Shown here: one piece after another, positions 1-14,968 of the stretch
How the letters are laid out: every line of letters begins with the position of its first letter
Position numbering within the stretch: position 1 is the stretch's first letter
Assembly: GCF_964340395.1 (NCBI RefSeq)
Contig: NC_135553.1
Location: forward strand, 4,332,001 to 4,396,000
DNA from: Glandiceps talaboti
Taxonomy: Eukaryota; Hemichordata; Enteropneusta; Spengelidae
DNA length: 64,000 bases
Direction of reading: 5' to 3'
Made by a program: the position numbers and the translations under genes
The notes under the pieces: model-generated
What the model saw: only the letters and a program-made list of their open reading frames with translations
What the model was told of the DNA's origin: nothing
Databases searched by the model: none

Positions 1-1324
1 TTGAGGGGGGGGGGGATAGGAACCAATCAATTAACTTGGCTTAGAATATGAACCTTCACTAAAGTAGGAAAAAGGAAAAAACAGCTGGTATGTGCAATTC
101 GGATATATTTATAAAGTAAAATGAATTATTGAGCTTCTAGATATATTTACAACGTTGGCATATATCGTCTCGCAAAACATGCTGACACAAACAAACAGAC
201 TCACATGTTTCCCAATTTAGTCACCAGCTTGAAATTGGCATCCTATAGAGAAAATACATTAGATAATGTATTACCTGGAGGTTTACTGTGATTTTGGTAC
301 ATATATTCCAATACAGTGGTCTTGCAATGCGTACGCTAGGCTAAACATATTTATGCGTTTTACAACGAACCATTGAAGCCCAAATCTTCGTCAAATTGTA
401 AATTGGTGAATGTATTCCGCCTCCAGCCTTCATTTTTTACATTTGGTTAGCCATTTTCAAGAATACGACTGAGGTGACGTCAGAATTTTGGTTTGATTTA
501 TGCGCACTAGATGCACAATGAACTTTGCAACGCGGAATACAGATGTCATCGCAGAAATGTTTAAACTTAACGCACACTTACGCTAAATAACCATATCCGA
601 CGCTTTGCACAGCTTCTTGATTGATGACTATATTTTGGACCAAAACGAAAACGATTACTCTTAAATTAAGCTTAGATGAAAAGATTACAGGTACGCAGGT
701 AGTGTATAGGAGTACAAAATTAGTTGTCATGCAGAAAAAAATGCGATGACTTGACGGCAGGGTAACGCTCAGTATTTATACCAAGGGCCCTTGCCCTCAG
801 TTCAGATCCCCATTTTCTACATTCTTAACATACACTAGCAATAGAACGTGACTGGCCTGCAAAGTGCCACTTTTACGTCATCTCCTTCTTTACTCACTTA
901 TATTCAGGAGACAAACGAGGCCTTAGTAATACAGGGAAGTGTCGATAGTGCGCTACACTTTGAGAGAAGACTTAGATGACGACAATTTGGCGTCGTCGGT
1001 TTAATTTTCACATGTTTCTTATATACTGTAAGTGTAGACATTCTACCAACGGGTCTATGTTGTAAGGTATGCAGAACAAGTAGAATCAGGAAAGCCACAC
1101 AACTAGCATGTATAACGGAAGTGATATTTTCATCACCTGCACAAATTCAGGCACAATATGAATTGTGACATTTTATACAACAGGTTCTATATCTTTTAGT
1201 TTATCAACAAAAATTGATCAAGTCATGAATTCTCTTGGGCACTTGTTCATGCAAATTCTTCATCGATTTAATAAGCAAAATGTTGTAGATATACTAGGAA
1301 TATAGCATCCTCAGCACGTTTAAC

Positions 1325-1328
<4 letters not shown>

Positions 1329-1385
<57 letters not shown>
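1329..1385. repeat. (TA)n microsatellite
   Basis: Uninterrupted TA run of about 28 units. Confidence 0.97.
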
Positions 1386-1387
<2 letters not shown>

Positions 1388-3481
1388 TAATTAGGTGCGT
1401 ATGGAGGATATAAAAAACATGTGAAATTGGTGAATTTAAGGCAATGATGTGTAATAAGGGACAGGATAATGAATAAGGCGCAGATATGGTGTTTAACGAT
1501 GGACAGTGATTGATATTATTGTTTTTTGTTCATCGTTTGAGTTTGATACAAACGTGAACAGACGTACCTCAAATGAAGGAAAATTGTGTTACTTGAACAT
1601 TATAATAATATGACAAGGTGAACCGATACGTGTTACATACACCATATCTTTTTTGATTCTGAGAAATGGGTATTTCATTCTATGTAGATAATAAGGAAGG
1701 GGTTAATGTCTGTTAATGACCTGACGTCATCATGTCGTTCGCTTCGCAGTTTTGGTCTCGTTGGCGCCATTTTGAAATAGTTAAAAGTACTCGTAAATGT
1801 AAATGTGAAAATGTACTTCCCCATGTGCAGTGTTAATGGTTGAACTTTGATACATTTTGTGATGAGGAGAACATTAAAAGCCAACTAATGTAGTCCGGAA
1901 GTATACAATTCAGTAAAACAGTGTTAAAAGTCGTTTAGATATGACAGCATATGTGTATATGTATGTGCTGAGTATTGCAGCATATGTGTCGTTTTAGCCT
2001 GGAGACTTGAAAATGCGGTCAAGGCGAACAACATCGTCAAAAGCTCCGGGTTATAGGCTATCTCTCAGTGTACTATAACAGTTGATGTGTAGTGCTGCTT
2101 CGGCTTTAGCTCTCTGTACGTTTATCACCTTCTCTTTCTACGTACACGTGTTTGAACATGCGTATATCACAAAAACTTGGATTGTCAGGAATAGTTCGAC
2201 TGCCAATCTGAATCTGACATATACATGTTATATTAGTGCATACATGTTAGAGGAATGTTCTTTCCACGGTCAGATCACAGGGATTAAAATATTTGTTTTT
2301 TTATTTCTCTTCAAATGTAGAAATTTATTAATGATGATGATGTAAATTTTGTAGTAAAATTGGCTTTGAAATGCGTCATGTTTTGTGTTTTAATGACGTA
2401 ACAACAGAACAATACATTACAGGCTACAAGGCTTTAATTTCTATACATTTGTACTTCCATGATTCAAAAAATGATGTAATTTTTATGTGCCTGTATTTAT
2501 GCTGGTTTGAATTCAATCGTCCGATAATTATATTGACGTGGTGTAAAGGATCAATTGTTTAATGCAAATTAAAGAAAAACAGCAAAAAAAACCCACACTG
2601 GTTCAGAAACTATTTGTGTGTTCATTCCCAAGTGTTCAATCCCTCACCCTGTATACAGTAAGTACAGACTAAAATTAATGTAAAGAATAATATTGCCGTA
2701 AAGTAAGTGAAATAGTGCAAAGGAAGGTGTTATCAAAGCGAAGAATTTACGAGTCTAGCAAACTTTCATAAGGGCTTACATATTGTGAAATTACAATTTA
2801 CATTGCAAATGCCAAGGGTATCTAGTACAATTTATAAAACATCCAAATGGATGGATGGAATTTCCTCTTCAAAGACAGTTAAAACGTCCTGTGAGTGAAT
2901 GTAGGATTAGAAACTGTCTTTCACAATCCAGAGTTGTTCTGTCAGACACACCAGAAGAGACCATTATTTTATGGGGGCGGCCTGTAACTGATAAAGGTGG
3001 TGAGTACATGTTCACTGCCTACCATTAGGCTGACTCTCGGGTGGTGCAATAGAAACAGAAGAAGAGGAAGAAGGGTGCAGGAGGAGGAGGAGAAAAGAAT
3101 TGACAACAGCGATAGAATAGAAATAGTTAAGCTAACAACATCACTGTCTTGTTTTAAACCCGTTAACTAACGGAACATCAAAGCCCAACATGGAACAACC
3201 CGCCAACACTTACTTGTCCGCACCCAATAACCCACACAATAACAACCAACACCTCCACACATACAACACCTACCCACCGACACAGACAATAGTGATGGTA
3301 TTTCTATTGTCTACACTCTATATATACAGCACACCCAGAGAGTAGGCCTCAGAGTGTCTGATGATCGCAATATGCGTGAAACTCCGAGTTACACCCAAGA
3401 AAGAGTTCCAGCACTACCAAAACTATTACGCTCTGCCACTGCGGTATAGAGCACTGTCTTATAGCAGATTGATACTCACCG

Positions 3482-3635
<154 letters not shown>

Positions 3636-4329
3636 AACTCTGAGAAAGAAAATGATTGTATAATTCGAATTACATCAACTTTGTTAATACAGCCTTGTTA
3701 GAAGGTGAATGATTATTTTACATTCTTATATCGAGTTAAGTCAATTGGGCGGCGATCAACTAGACCAGTCCTGTATATTAACTAATAATACATGGCATGC
3801 AAGAACATCAAAGGAAGACGGCAATCAATAATAATTTGGTAAAATATTATCTATTAGAAAAGTCGTGCTTCACGTTATGACATTCTATGGTCAGTAATTT
3901 TGTTGATAAAACTCGGTAAAGACTGCATTGTATCTTATTTACCACCGAATGACGATGCCGCGTATAAAGATTTAAAGGCAATCTATTGATAGTGTACGTG
4001 AGTTGCATATTGTAGATCTAGTCGGTGTCATTAGTGATACCTAGTCATTATATAAGTTATTAGCATGATGATGGTTTAGCTCTAGCTAATATTATTGTAC
4101 TATAGTCGAGGGTATGGCGAGATCATGGTGTTTTCTCGGAATATTACTATTGAATAATCGTGTGGAGTTTGAGTAAGTATAGGCACTACCAGGTGAGATA
4201 ATTTGAACACATTGGTAAAAGCCCAAACATAAGGAATCTTTAACGTCTCACGTTACTCGGAAAAACTGTATGTACTTAAATTCATAGCTGTATCTAATGT
4301 CATATTCATTATGTATTGTTTATGTTTTG

Positions 4330-4527
<198 letters not shown>

Positions 4528-4860
4528 TATAAAGATGGGAATGATTTGTTACGTAGTGACCGTACTAATGATACTGTCACAAACACTATTTTAAAAAAAA
4601 CAACCGTAGAATACAGATGCTAAAGTATGTTTTATTTTGTTGTGATTTTTGTGCTAGTATATGTTCTTAATGCTCTCATAAGGTTTGAATATTGTTGACT
4701 AATTCGATATACAGTAGTTTGGCCGACATACGGGCCAGCGGGCTTCAGGTTTGTAAAGCAAATTGTCTTGGCAAGAAAATACCAGCATCATAAAATTTTG
4801 GCAAAATTATGCTAATAACGCCAGTTAGTATGCCATGGTTTTGTCCAAAATTTAATTAGT

Positions 4861-4982
4861 TCACAAACACAAACACAAACACAAACACAAACACAAACAC
4901 AAACACAAACACAAACACAAACACAAACACAAACACAAACACAAACACACACACAAACAAACACAAACACAGACGCCAACAC
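4861..4982. repeat. (CACAAA)n hexanucleotide array
   Basis: About 14 regular ACAAAC units, then degenerate CA-rich sequence to 4990. The hexamer relates to neighbouring CA repeats by one substitution. Confidence 0.95.
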
Positions 4983-5613
4983 AGACACACAGACTGACGT
5001 GATCAATACATTAGCCCTATTTTGTAGTTACTGAGTAACAAACACGAACTTGTTGAAAAATCAAAATAAATACCTGTATTTCTATCCATATTGCGAGAGA
5101 TAATAATAATCACTCGAAAGAAGATAACGTTCCTCAAAGAACTATGCTGCTGAAAAGCTGACCCGATTACTTATTATTGGAACATTGCACGGTCGGTGAC
5201 CGTCATGACGAAGCTACTGTGGTTTGTGACAACAGGGATATCATAGAATGGCAAATCTAGAATCTGACACCGGTACTGTCTGACGGCAAAGCAAAGATTG
5301 CTGATCAGGTAGTCAAATTTCATACAACTCTGCTGTTTCGTGATCAAAATCAGAATAACAAGTATCAATATCTAAGACTTTCATTAATTTGTCGCAGTAC
5401 TGGTTTGGGGGAAAGATATCAAGATACGATTACAATTTTGTCAGAACAAAAAGCAGACAGAACCGGAGACAAATCTATTTATGTTGAAGCGGTTGTGAAA
5501 CCTTTTGATCATTAAGGTTGGATAATTATACTGTTCAGCGATGGTTATCCCCCTCGATACAAAAAGATCATACACGTCTTTTTTCAGTTCCGAAACGAAG
5601 ATATGTAGAGAGT

Positions 5614-5617
<4 letters not shown>

Positions 5618-5676
<59 letters not shown>

Positions 5677-5822
5677 AGGAGGAGACAGAGAGAGACAGAG
5701 CCAGAGACAGACACAGACAGAGACAGACAGACAGACAGACAGTCAGTCAGTCAGTCAGTCATATAAGTATACACAGTACGCAGGCAGAGATAGACACAGA
5801 CAGACAGTAACAATCACATACC

Positions 5823-5860
<38 letters not shown>

Positions 5861-5874
5861 GAAGAGAGCAAGTC

Positions 5875-5905
<31 letters not shown>

Positions 5906-5976
5906 AAAAACAACAAAGATAAACAGACAGAGACAAATAAACAATCAGACAGACAGACAGACAGACAAACAGACAT

Positions 5977-6047
<71 letters not shown>

Positions 6048-6050
6048 TCT
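5618..6050. repeat. (GA)n and (GACA)n compound array
   Basis: GA dinucleotides to 5672, then GACA/CAGT-type tetramers in several blocks, interrupted around 5760-5820 and 5870-5950. The longest clean GACA block is 5975-6047. Confidence 0.96.
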
Positions 6051-7109
6051 GACATATTACTAAACCTGGAAATACTACACTTTGAGTTTAAAAGCTTTCT
6101 GGGGAATATTCGTCAGTCTTATTAATATGTAAATGGTGACTTTACTAAAACGGAAAATTGTCAACGCATAAACTTTTTTTAAAGACTAAGCGTACATATT
6201 ACACTATATTGAAGGGAGAAGAACATGGACTATCACATCAAGTGATATTGTACATACTGTAGAGGAGAATAAAAATACGTTGTAAGTTAAATATCGATCA
6301 CTTTCGAGATATTTCACATCGAATACCACGGTCTATAAGCTTAAATCAAGGTTGCCGATATTTTCAAATTCCATTAGAACTAGCTAGTACCGACATGAAC
6401 CCTGAAAGAATATCGTTAGTCAACAGTGCATGACGAAATCGTCACCTGAATTCCATTGCCATTTCCCAAATATCATTAATGACGTTCGTGGCAATTTTAC
6501 ATGAGCGAACATTTTGAGCAACATTTATACTGTAACTCACTTTTGATAAGATCTCATTGATAAACAGCAACGTCAAGGCAGTTAGTTGCGTTGGATACAA
6601 TCACCAAGGCAACCAAGCTGATCATGGGCTTGCATGTGAAAAGCACAGTCCTTGCAAAATTGATTTATTTGAGATTTACACAATAACTACGTAGGTAAAG
6701 TAACTAAGACCCGACAGGTTACCTTCCTGTCGTATACATTTTATCACATACACACCGTGATTCGCATCATATCAATGCGGCATCCCGTCGAATAATATAT
6801 TGACATAAATGATTGACATGAAAAATCGGTAAAATACTGAGAAGTAACTTCTCGTTAAAATTCTCAATCTGGATTATTGCGTCGTTTAATGTTCATAATA
6901 GTTACCGTTGGCACGGGAACGCCTGTGTATATGCTAACTATGCATTTCCTTATATTCGACATTGATGGATGAACTTGGGTAATTTCCGTCAATTGTTATA
7001 CGCTATTTTTAGAGCATTCTCTTTGTGTGCATTCCAAGTCCCCTTAACCGTCTTCTAGTTTACAATTTCTTTATTCTGACACGTGACCCTTACTTGCAGC
7101 ACAGCATAA

Positions 7110-7131
7110 TAGGAGAGAGAGAGAGAGAGAC

Positions 7132-7183
<52 letters not shown>

Positions 7184-7269
7184 GACGAGACAGAGACTGA
7201 GAGACAGACAGACGGACGGACGGACGGACGGACGGACGGACGGACGGACAGACAGACAGACAGACAGAC

Positions 7270-7363
<94 letters not shown>

Positions 7364-7400
7364 ATTGACAGACGGATGGACGGACGGAGCGAGGGAGGGG
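7110..7400. repeat. Compound GA / GACA / GGAC / GATA array
   Basis: In order the blocks are GA, CAGA, CGGA (7210-7248), CAGA (to 7270), TAGA (7272-7362), then decaying GACGGA and GAGGG. Neighbouring blocks differ by a single base in the repeating unit. Confidence 0.96.
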
Positions 7401-8477
7401 AGGGAGAGAGAAGATATAGTCTGAAAGAACATAGTTGCTGTTGATAATATAAAGTAAATTATTCTGATATGCTTGAAATCATTACGATAACAAACGAACT
7501 GTACGTCCATTCATGTATCACTTCTTGGAAGATGTGCCCGACATTCTATATGATGGCTTATGTTACAGTTTTACTCATCATATCAATCTCGTCTACAATA
7601 TTATGATGGCATGACACTTGGCCCGGGTACCGAGTCTCTCAATAGTATAGAAAAGTTATGTGAACTGACAGATAACTATTTCAGACATGTATTCATGTCC
7701 TTGTTAGCATGCACACAATAAACAAAGTTGATCGTGAATGTTTTTCAGTAATCTCTGCACGCTGTAAGTTACTATGACAGTCATTTTATTGCGCATGCGC
7801 ATTATTATTTGAATTCAGCAGCTGTTTGATAGACATGGATGGACGGACACCTACTACGATTCTACAAGCTTCTAAAGTGTATTTTAGGTTCAGTACATAT
7901 GTCACATAAAATAAGTTAAACGTTGTCTCCAAATGTTCTGCTCAATAAACGATGCAATGTTAGCGATTACGTGGTTTAACAGGGTATGTATACTGCCAGG
8001 GATATAAAGTACAGAAAACCTGATTGAAGGGATCATTGGATGTTTAATATTCCAGTAGACTACACACTGTGGCTCCACAGACAAGTTGATTGTCACTGGA
8101 GTCCTATGAGCTTTCAGTGGCAAAGCCTGGCTTCCAAATGTATAATATCCAAACTAAGGGTCAAGTCAATACACTTGTCAAACTCTTTATCTATCTTTGA
8201 TAAGGCACGTCATTATTTCAGTTGCGATTTTAGAGATAACTATAGAACTATTATAAGATCTTTGAAATCACTACAGAAATCTATTTGGATTAGAGAGTGA
8301 AATCTAAGTGATGACAAACTAATTCAGAACCTACACTAACAAATGAACGTATATATTAAAGTGCATGTGTCATTACAAGTGTTTAATTTAAATTGTGTTT
8401 CTTATGCACATATCTCAGTATAAGAGCTTCGACTACACTTCCACGTACACCCTCCTTCATAATTCTAAGACGGAAGG

Positions 8478-8511
8478 TGTGTGTGTGTGTGTGTGTGGGG
8501 GGGGGGGGGGG
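8478..8511. repeat. (TG)n and G run
   Basis: About 10 TG units followed by 14 consecutive G. Similar long G runs start the window (1-15) and occur at 17968-17981, 25377-25389 and 45872-45887. Confidence 0.93.
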
Positions 8512-8982
8512 TCATACTGGTTTTTATCACACCTTAATAGTAAATGGAATGAATCGGCCATAAGCTCCGTAACGTAAATGATTGTGACACCTGAATTGAT
8601 TCGAAATCTAGCTCTTTTCAGCAGAAATTAACTCACGTAATTACGAAATATATCACCCAGTGTTCAGCTTCAACTGTTTCATTCCCCAGGCACGTCAACA
8701 TTTTCATATCCGTCAACATGCATAGAGACTGAAATACACGTCTCTCGTCTAGACGATTTTAAATTGCTTGGATAAACCCCTGCTTGCTTGACGTTATCAA
8801 CCAGGAGGTGGAAAAACCAGAAACATAATTGACGTCGACTCCTGTGTCTGACATTACTGCACAGTCTATGATGATAATGAATAATTTAATTAACACTTCA
8901 TATGCTACATCACACAGTAACATGATTAAAACAACGATACTAGTAGTATAGTATTTCGTGTGTACATATGCCTGTTCTGTAC

Positions 8983-9204
8983 ACAGGGGCGTGTAATATT
9001 TCATAGATTGTTGTTTTCTTATTGCTTAGAATACCGTTTTCTTAGGAAAATATCGTACGAATCTTGCTGATACAAATGTATCAATCTCTATACTACGAAG
9101 AAATATTAATCCCCTTACAGGTAGGAATATATAATAAAAAGGTTGTTATATTTAGTCTGTAGACCTGGAAAACAACAATCTATGAAATATTACACGCCCC
9201 TGTG
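8983..9204. mobile_element. MITE with 36-bp perfect terminal inverted repeats and 9-bp target duplication
   Basis: Positions 8983-9018 and 9168-9203 are exact reverse complements (starting ACAGGGGCGTGTAATATTTC). The element is flanked by the direct repeat GTTCTGTAC at 8974-8982 and 9205-9213. It is too short for a transposase, so it is non-autonomous. A 9-bp duplication points toward a Mutator-like superfamily. The CAGGGGCG terminus also resembles hAT elements, but no 8-bp duplication fits. Confidence 0.85.
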
Positions 9205-9855
9205 GTTCTGTACCCCAATATGCTAATAACACTTGGGAAAACATCTCATACCTCTGTCTGTGTACTTGTCAATCTATTCTATCATATGCCTTGACATTCT
9301 CAGCAAGAGATATATAAACGTATACTATTAGCGAGTATTAATCATATCATGGCAATATAATTGTATGAACAAGTCTGCTTGGAAGACAAACTGCCAGACT
9401 ATAACTGCATATGAAGGTAGTTTTGCGCGCATTTTATAGTCACAGATTAATCTTAAAGAACTCGTTTGGAATGTGACATTAACATCATGCCTCGTAGATA
9501 CATAGCTTGCTAAAATAAAACAATCATACTGCCTGTTTTGTGGTATATGCAAATTAATTATGTGACATGCAATCCACATCCACTGATAGGAAATGTATGT
9601 CAAATTTAAAAGGAATCATGGTGAGGATATATCCACAATATGGTCGTGTAATATGTTAAGTTACAGCAATAATATCAATAGAACAGGCGTCATGACATCA
9701 ACAATATAATTGAGTACATTAGATGGAAATATGGTATCTTCTATGTATATATGGTGCTAGTCATTCTCCTAAAGATTTATGTATTAAAGCTAAATTACAT
9801 TTGAGTCAGGTGATGACGGGTAGACACATAGACACATGAAAGACAGACAGACAGA

Positions 9856-10079
9856 TTGTCGGTGGCCGAGTGGTTTAACCACTTGCCTCTTACCACTGCA
9901 GCCAGGGTTTGATTAAATTTTACCATGCTGTAAGAAGAGTGTCGTTCAGTTTGACTCTACCGAACAACGCAGGTTTTCCCCGGGTACTCCGGTTTCCTCC
10001 TGCACTAACACTGAACCCTCCTCCTGTTATTGGGCAATACCTGTTGGATGGTAAATAAATAAATAAATAAATAAATAAT
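9856..10079 (+). mobile_element. tRNA-derived SINE, copy 1
   Basis: The head reads TTGTCGGTGGCCGAGTGG, with a perfect Pol III box A (TGGCCGAGTGG) typical of Ser/Leu-type tRNAs. A conserved body follows (CCGGGTACTCCGGTTTCCTCC, CACTAACACTGAACC, CTCCTGTTATTGGGCAATACC). The 3' end is an (AAAT)n tail. Box B is missing: compared with copy 2, about 23 nt between two CAGGGTT repeats have been lost. No clear target-site duplication is seen; the 5' side abuts a short CAGA run. Confidence 0.88.
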
Positions 10080-11000
10080 GACTGACTATGGTAATCCAAC
10101 ACCCCCACTTACTGAAGGTAAAACATTTTGATAGAACCTGAAATGTGAACTTGGTGAATCTACTGGTACGAGCACAAAAGTCACATGAAACATGGAAGTG
10201 GACACTTGAACTGAGTCTCTATGTATTGCAGTTCTGCAGGTCTTGTACACACAGTCGATTTTTACAACAAATTGTCACTATTCTGCCAAATTTAATATTA
10301 GGTTACAAAAATAAGTAACGTGCATATGACCACTATAGAACGTCAGCTTTGTGACCCGTTTGAAAGAAATTGACTCGTGAATGTCATAGGTATGGCTGGA
10401 CATGGACAAATGCATAGACTGACGGAACCCATTTCAAAGTCACTGTCAGGCTCTTTTACTTTTTGTTAACGAACAAGTCATTCTCTCTTAAAACATTGCT
10501 AATCACCTCCTGGCATCATGCAAATAGTTCACATTTTATTTTCTGACATTAACCTCGGTGACTTCTTAGAATGTAATGTAGGAAGTGAAGCTTTAGTAAA
10601 GCCATTAAATACAACAATAAATACATAAAATGGTGTATGTCTTGTTACAGTGAAGAATACAAATTGAAAACCTACAAATTAATATTCTGCATTGGTTAGT
10701 TTCTGAAGTAGTTTACCATTGAAACTAGTGCAAGTACTCCTTATTCTATTCACTTCCTTTCATATTTTGTAGTATCATAACTCACATAACGACTTTTCAA
10801 GATTTTCTAATCATTCATTTATTTTGCTTAAACAATATTGGATTTACTGTTATCAAATTCATTCAATATTCATGGTTTGTGTGGATTTCGCACATGATTT
10901 GTGAAGGTTCAATTGCAGTAGATACAATTTCGTTTTTTATGGCCAAAAAAGGCACATAAACTTTTCAGTTATGCTGAGCATGGCTTCAAATATATCTAGC

Positions 11001-11272
11001 ACTGTGACTACCAAGTACTGCATGATACACTGTGACTACCAAGTACTGCATGATACACTGCGACTACCAAGTACTGCATGATACACTGCGACTGTCAAGT
11101 ATTGCATGATACATGTGACTACCAAGTACTGCATGATACACTGTGACTACCAAGTACTGCATGATACACTACAACTGTCAAGTATTGCATGATACATGTG
11201 ACTGCCAAATACTGCATGATACACTGCGACTACCAAGTACTGCATGATACACTGCAACTGCTAAGTACTGCC
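11001..11272 (+). repeat. 28-bp tandem repeat, about 10 copies
   Basis: The unit contains ACTGTGACTACCAAG followed by TACTGCATGATAC. Copies differ by CGACT, CAACT, TGTC and small deletions (GATACATGTG). It lies 3' of the POLR3H stop, in the gene's 3' UTR or downstream of it. Confidence 0.93.
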
Positions 11273-12706
11273 AGGTGGTCTATTAACAATATATTGAAAA
11301 TACCCTAGCTCTGTAAATCATACAACTCAATTAAATTTCTCACAAAACATCTTTCCTTGGATTCACAAAAGCATGACTTACAACAAAGCTGATCCATGCA
11401 CTCTACAGAAATGGACACATTTCAATTTCCTAGCATCCTCGTTAATTTTATTCCACACAATATGTTTCAAATGTATATCTGTCCAGTCTTTGTGTAAGGT
11501 TCCTTTTATTTCTGTCATCATGCATGTACACAATAGACCTGTTGCCGGTTCCAAGATGCATTGCACATCTCCCAATACAACACCATGTATTCTGTATGTG
11601 CAGGAGGGTTTACACATACTACTCTGGGGATGGTTGTCACCTGACCATACCCTGAGTTTACATGTAAACTCCCCCTCTCTTTTATGATGGCATTTGGTCT
11701 ATGTTCTATAAAATTACTCACACTCCAAGAGGTCAACATGTCTTTCCATCAGTTTACAATGTAATAAACACTAAACAATTCACCTTGCAATTGGAAAATT
11801 GAAAATCAAAACATGTACTTTCTTGTAAGGGACTTTACAGATAAAAACAACAAATTCTTTAACGTACTTGAACTACATTACTGCAACTATAAAAAGAAAT
11901 AGTAATGAATTAAAAACAAATGTAGTACTCAAAAATATAATTTAACGACATTACAATCAAAATATGTTTTGACCTTGAAAGTTTTGACATACTGGCAAAG
12001 TCAGTTATTTTTAGTTTCTTTATCTAGAACGATTACGAAAATGGTGTTTGTGAAAAACAACAGACTGGATGATACTGTAACTACCAGACTGGTGCTGATT
12101 ATTCATGAGACATGGAAAACTGGATGAGCAATGGTATTGTAATTATTGGTAGCAAATCACCGATCACTATTGATAATCTTTTACCATAGACGGGCACTGG
12201 CAAAACAGGCTAGTGTAGTGTTGTCGATAGAGCAATGGAAAAGCATTAATTTAGTGTTTGTATCTACACATGTATACAATTGTCTCTAAACAGATTGATT
12301 GTCACTAGACCCTATTCGATTTGTCATAACTATGAGTCTCTATGTTATGTCTGTTGTACTGAAACAAATGCATCATCACAAAGAAATCCTGGCTTCTGAA
12401 TATGGTTGGACACACAAAAATGTCTCTTTCTGTATAAAAAAGAAAAGTGAAAAAAAATAATCTCAATGTACACCCACAGGCAGATTATTTACTCTCTCAA
12501 ACAGAGTCACTATTATTGTCAATGTCATTCATATTATCTTCTCCTATAAACAAGTTGATGTTAATTCACAAATCGATGACATCATCAGGCTTCTTTTCGT
12601 CACAGAGGCATGTAATCAGTAGATGTGTTGACATCCTGATATCATCCAAACTGTGTTTTATCTCTCACAGGGAAGAGCTATAGACTTAACATGCAGACAT
12701 CATCTT

Positions 12707-13493
12707 CTATCCACTATTCCACCATGATAATAGCCCTAGTCCCGGTTCACTGATGGACCCCTGCAAAAATAATGAAAGGTCAGAAAAAAGCGACCTCTTA
12801 AAACCAATTACATTCACCTTGTTTGTTCACATTTGTGGGTTTTTTACATTCATGTTTGATTCATGTCAAGCTGTATAAACATACACATCAATACTAAGTG
12901 CTTTGCTGGCAATCTTTGAATTTACATGCCGTTATTTCATTGATTTATCTTTGGTATTGCCAACTGAATATTACATTTTAGAGATAATACAGTATCTGTA
13001 TGAACAGAGAGTAGCAACATGATAATTTCTGCATAAGACATACACATTAATCATGCATATCATTTTCCTGACATGCATAGTGATAAGTGATTATGCAAAT
13101 TAGCTTATTGTTATTCAAGGCATGCAAATCCGTATCTAATGATATTAAAGTGTAGCAGAATCATATCCATTACAGACATCAGGATGTACGATGAAAACTA
13201 TGAGAATATGCTAGTGGTCATTAACTCATTTTCTGTTCTATGTCACAAATGCTCAGAACCACAAAGGCATGCATATGCATGTCATATATATACATATATA
13301 CACGCACAAACATACATACATACATACATACATACATACATACATACATACATACATACACACACAACGTACATACATACATACATACATACATACATAC
13401 ATACACACACAACGTACATACATGCTACACATACATACATACATACATACATACATACATACATACATACATACATACAGACATACATAAATA

Positions 13494-13530
<37 letters not shown>

Positions 13531-14828
13531 ACACATACACACATATACAAACACACAGCTTGAAAACTTCAAAAAAATATCCTCTTATGGTGTTACATAT
13601 CAAAGACAGAAATGCACTGAATCAGAAATTGACATACCATATCACCTAGAAGCAGTGAAACATTGTTTGAATATGACTAAGTCTTCTAATACTTGTACTA
13701 AGGTGATCTAATTCAATATTTAGCTTCTTGCACTGACTTTCACGATATTGATCCAAATCTACTTCTACTGTAAAGTATTACAAATACAAGCACAGTAATA
13801 CTAATCTGCATTCAATAAAGTAACATGTATAATGTAAGTCAAATATGATCAGTTCTTCTAAACTCCCAGTAGATTCTGCGGTTAAACAAGATTCTCAACA
13901 TTGATAGGTTTTTGTGCTTTACAAGAAAGTCAGTCAATGTTTGATAATTCAACTCTTATCATACTAGAAACATAGACATTTCCATTATCTACATTGCGCA
14001 TTTTGATTAGAATTTCCCTGGACTCCGAAGGTTCAAATTTTCTATGAATAATAGATCCAAAAACTAGATCAGTGTGGGTGGAAGTGAGGATACAGTGCTG
14101 ATTGGACAGCAAGGAGATGATAACCATTGTATATGTTATCAACTGAGGAAGTGCAAACTGCAATTAGACACTGACATTCTCAAAAGGTGTGAATAAAGTG
14201 ATGCACATCTCTTTGTCTGTTGTACAGCATGGTGGTGGCCATATACAATAATCTCTTTGTTTCTCATGACATGTGCACAATGTCTTGGTGACAATCTGAT
14301 GATAATTTTTTTATCTGATCCTCATTTTTATTTTATTTTTATGATATCCATAAATTCAAATTGACTATGTCTATATATAAACATAGAATTGTTTCAAAAT
14401 TGATCATTACTTATTAACTACAAGTGCATGCTCAGTTTTATGAGAGGCTTGTCTTATGCAATATTCTAATATTCAATATTCTATTCTTTACAGAAACAGT
14501 TTTAGAGATTATGATTGGTTGAATTTTGTTCTACAGTTTTTCTTACAGTTGGTTTCTTATTTAGGTATATTTTCACTTGTTTAGTGTCTTGTATGACATT
14601 CTCATTTCATTATTACTGTCTAGGAATTTGTTCACACAATTTAATGTATGAGCATGTACACAAAGTAGTCAAACAGTAATAGACAATGACATATTGTTGG
14701 GGTCAATATTCAAAATCATTTTCAAAATAATATCCTTCATATTTTTAATAGGCTTACATTGTAATGTGGAATGCTATTGACTTCCATTAACAGGCTGGTG
14801 CTAAATCTAGAACATATTGCACGTACGT

Positions 14829-14875
<47 letters not shown>

Positions 14876-14883
14876 CACACACA

Positions 14884-14968
<85 letters not shown>

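Noticed and set aside
8040-8300. 86-residue open frame in the gene-free region
   Set aside because: No family resemblance, no flanking exon signals, and it overlaps another short frame on the opposite strand.
9856-9930. Functional tRNA-Ser/Leu gene
   Set aside because: Box A is perfect but box B is absent and the sequence continues into a SINE body with an AAAT tail. A second, diverged copy exists at 15698-15953.
12289-12410. Possible repeat shared with 8070-8140 (GATTGTCACT, CCTGGCTTC)
   Set aside because: Only two short blocks match and the spacing differs; not distinguishable from chance by eye.
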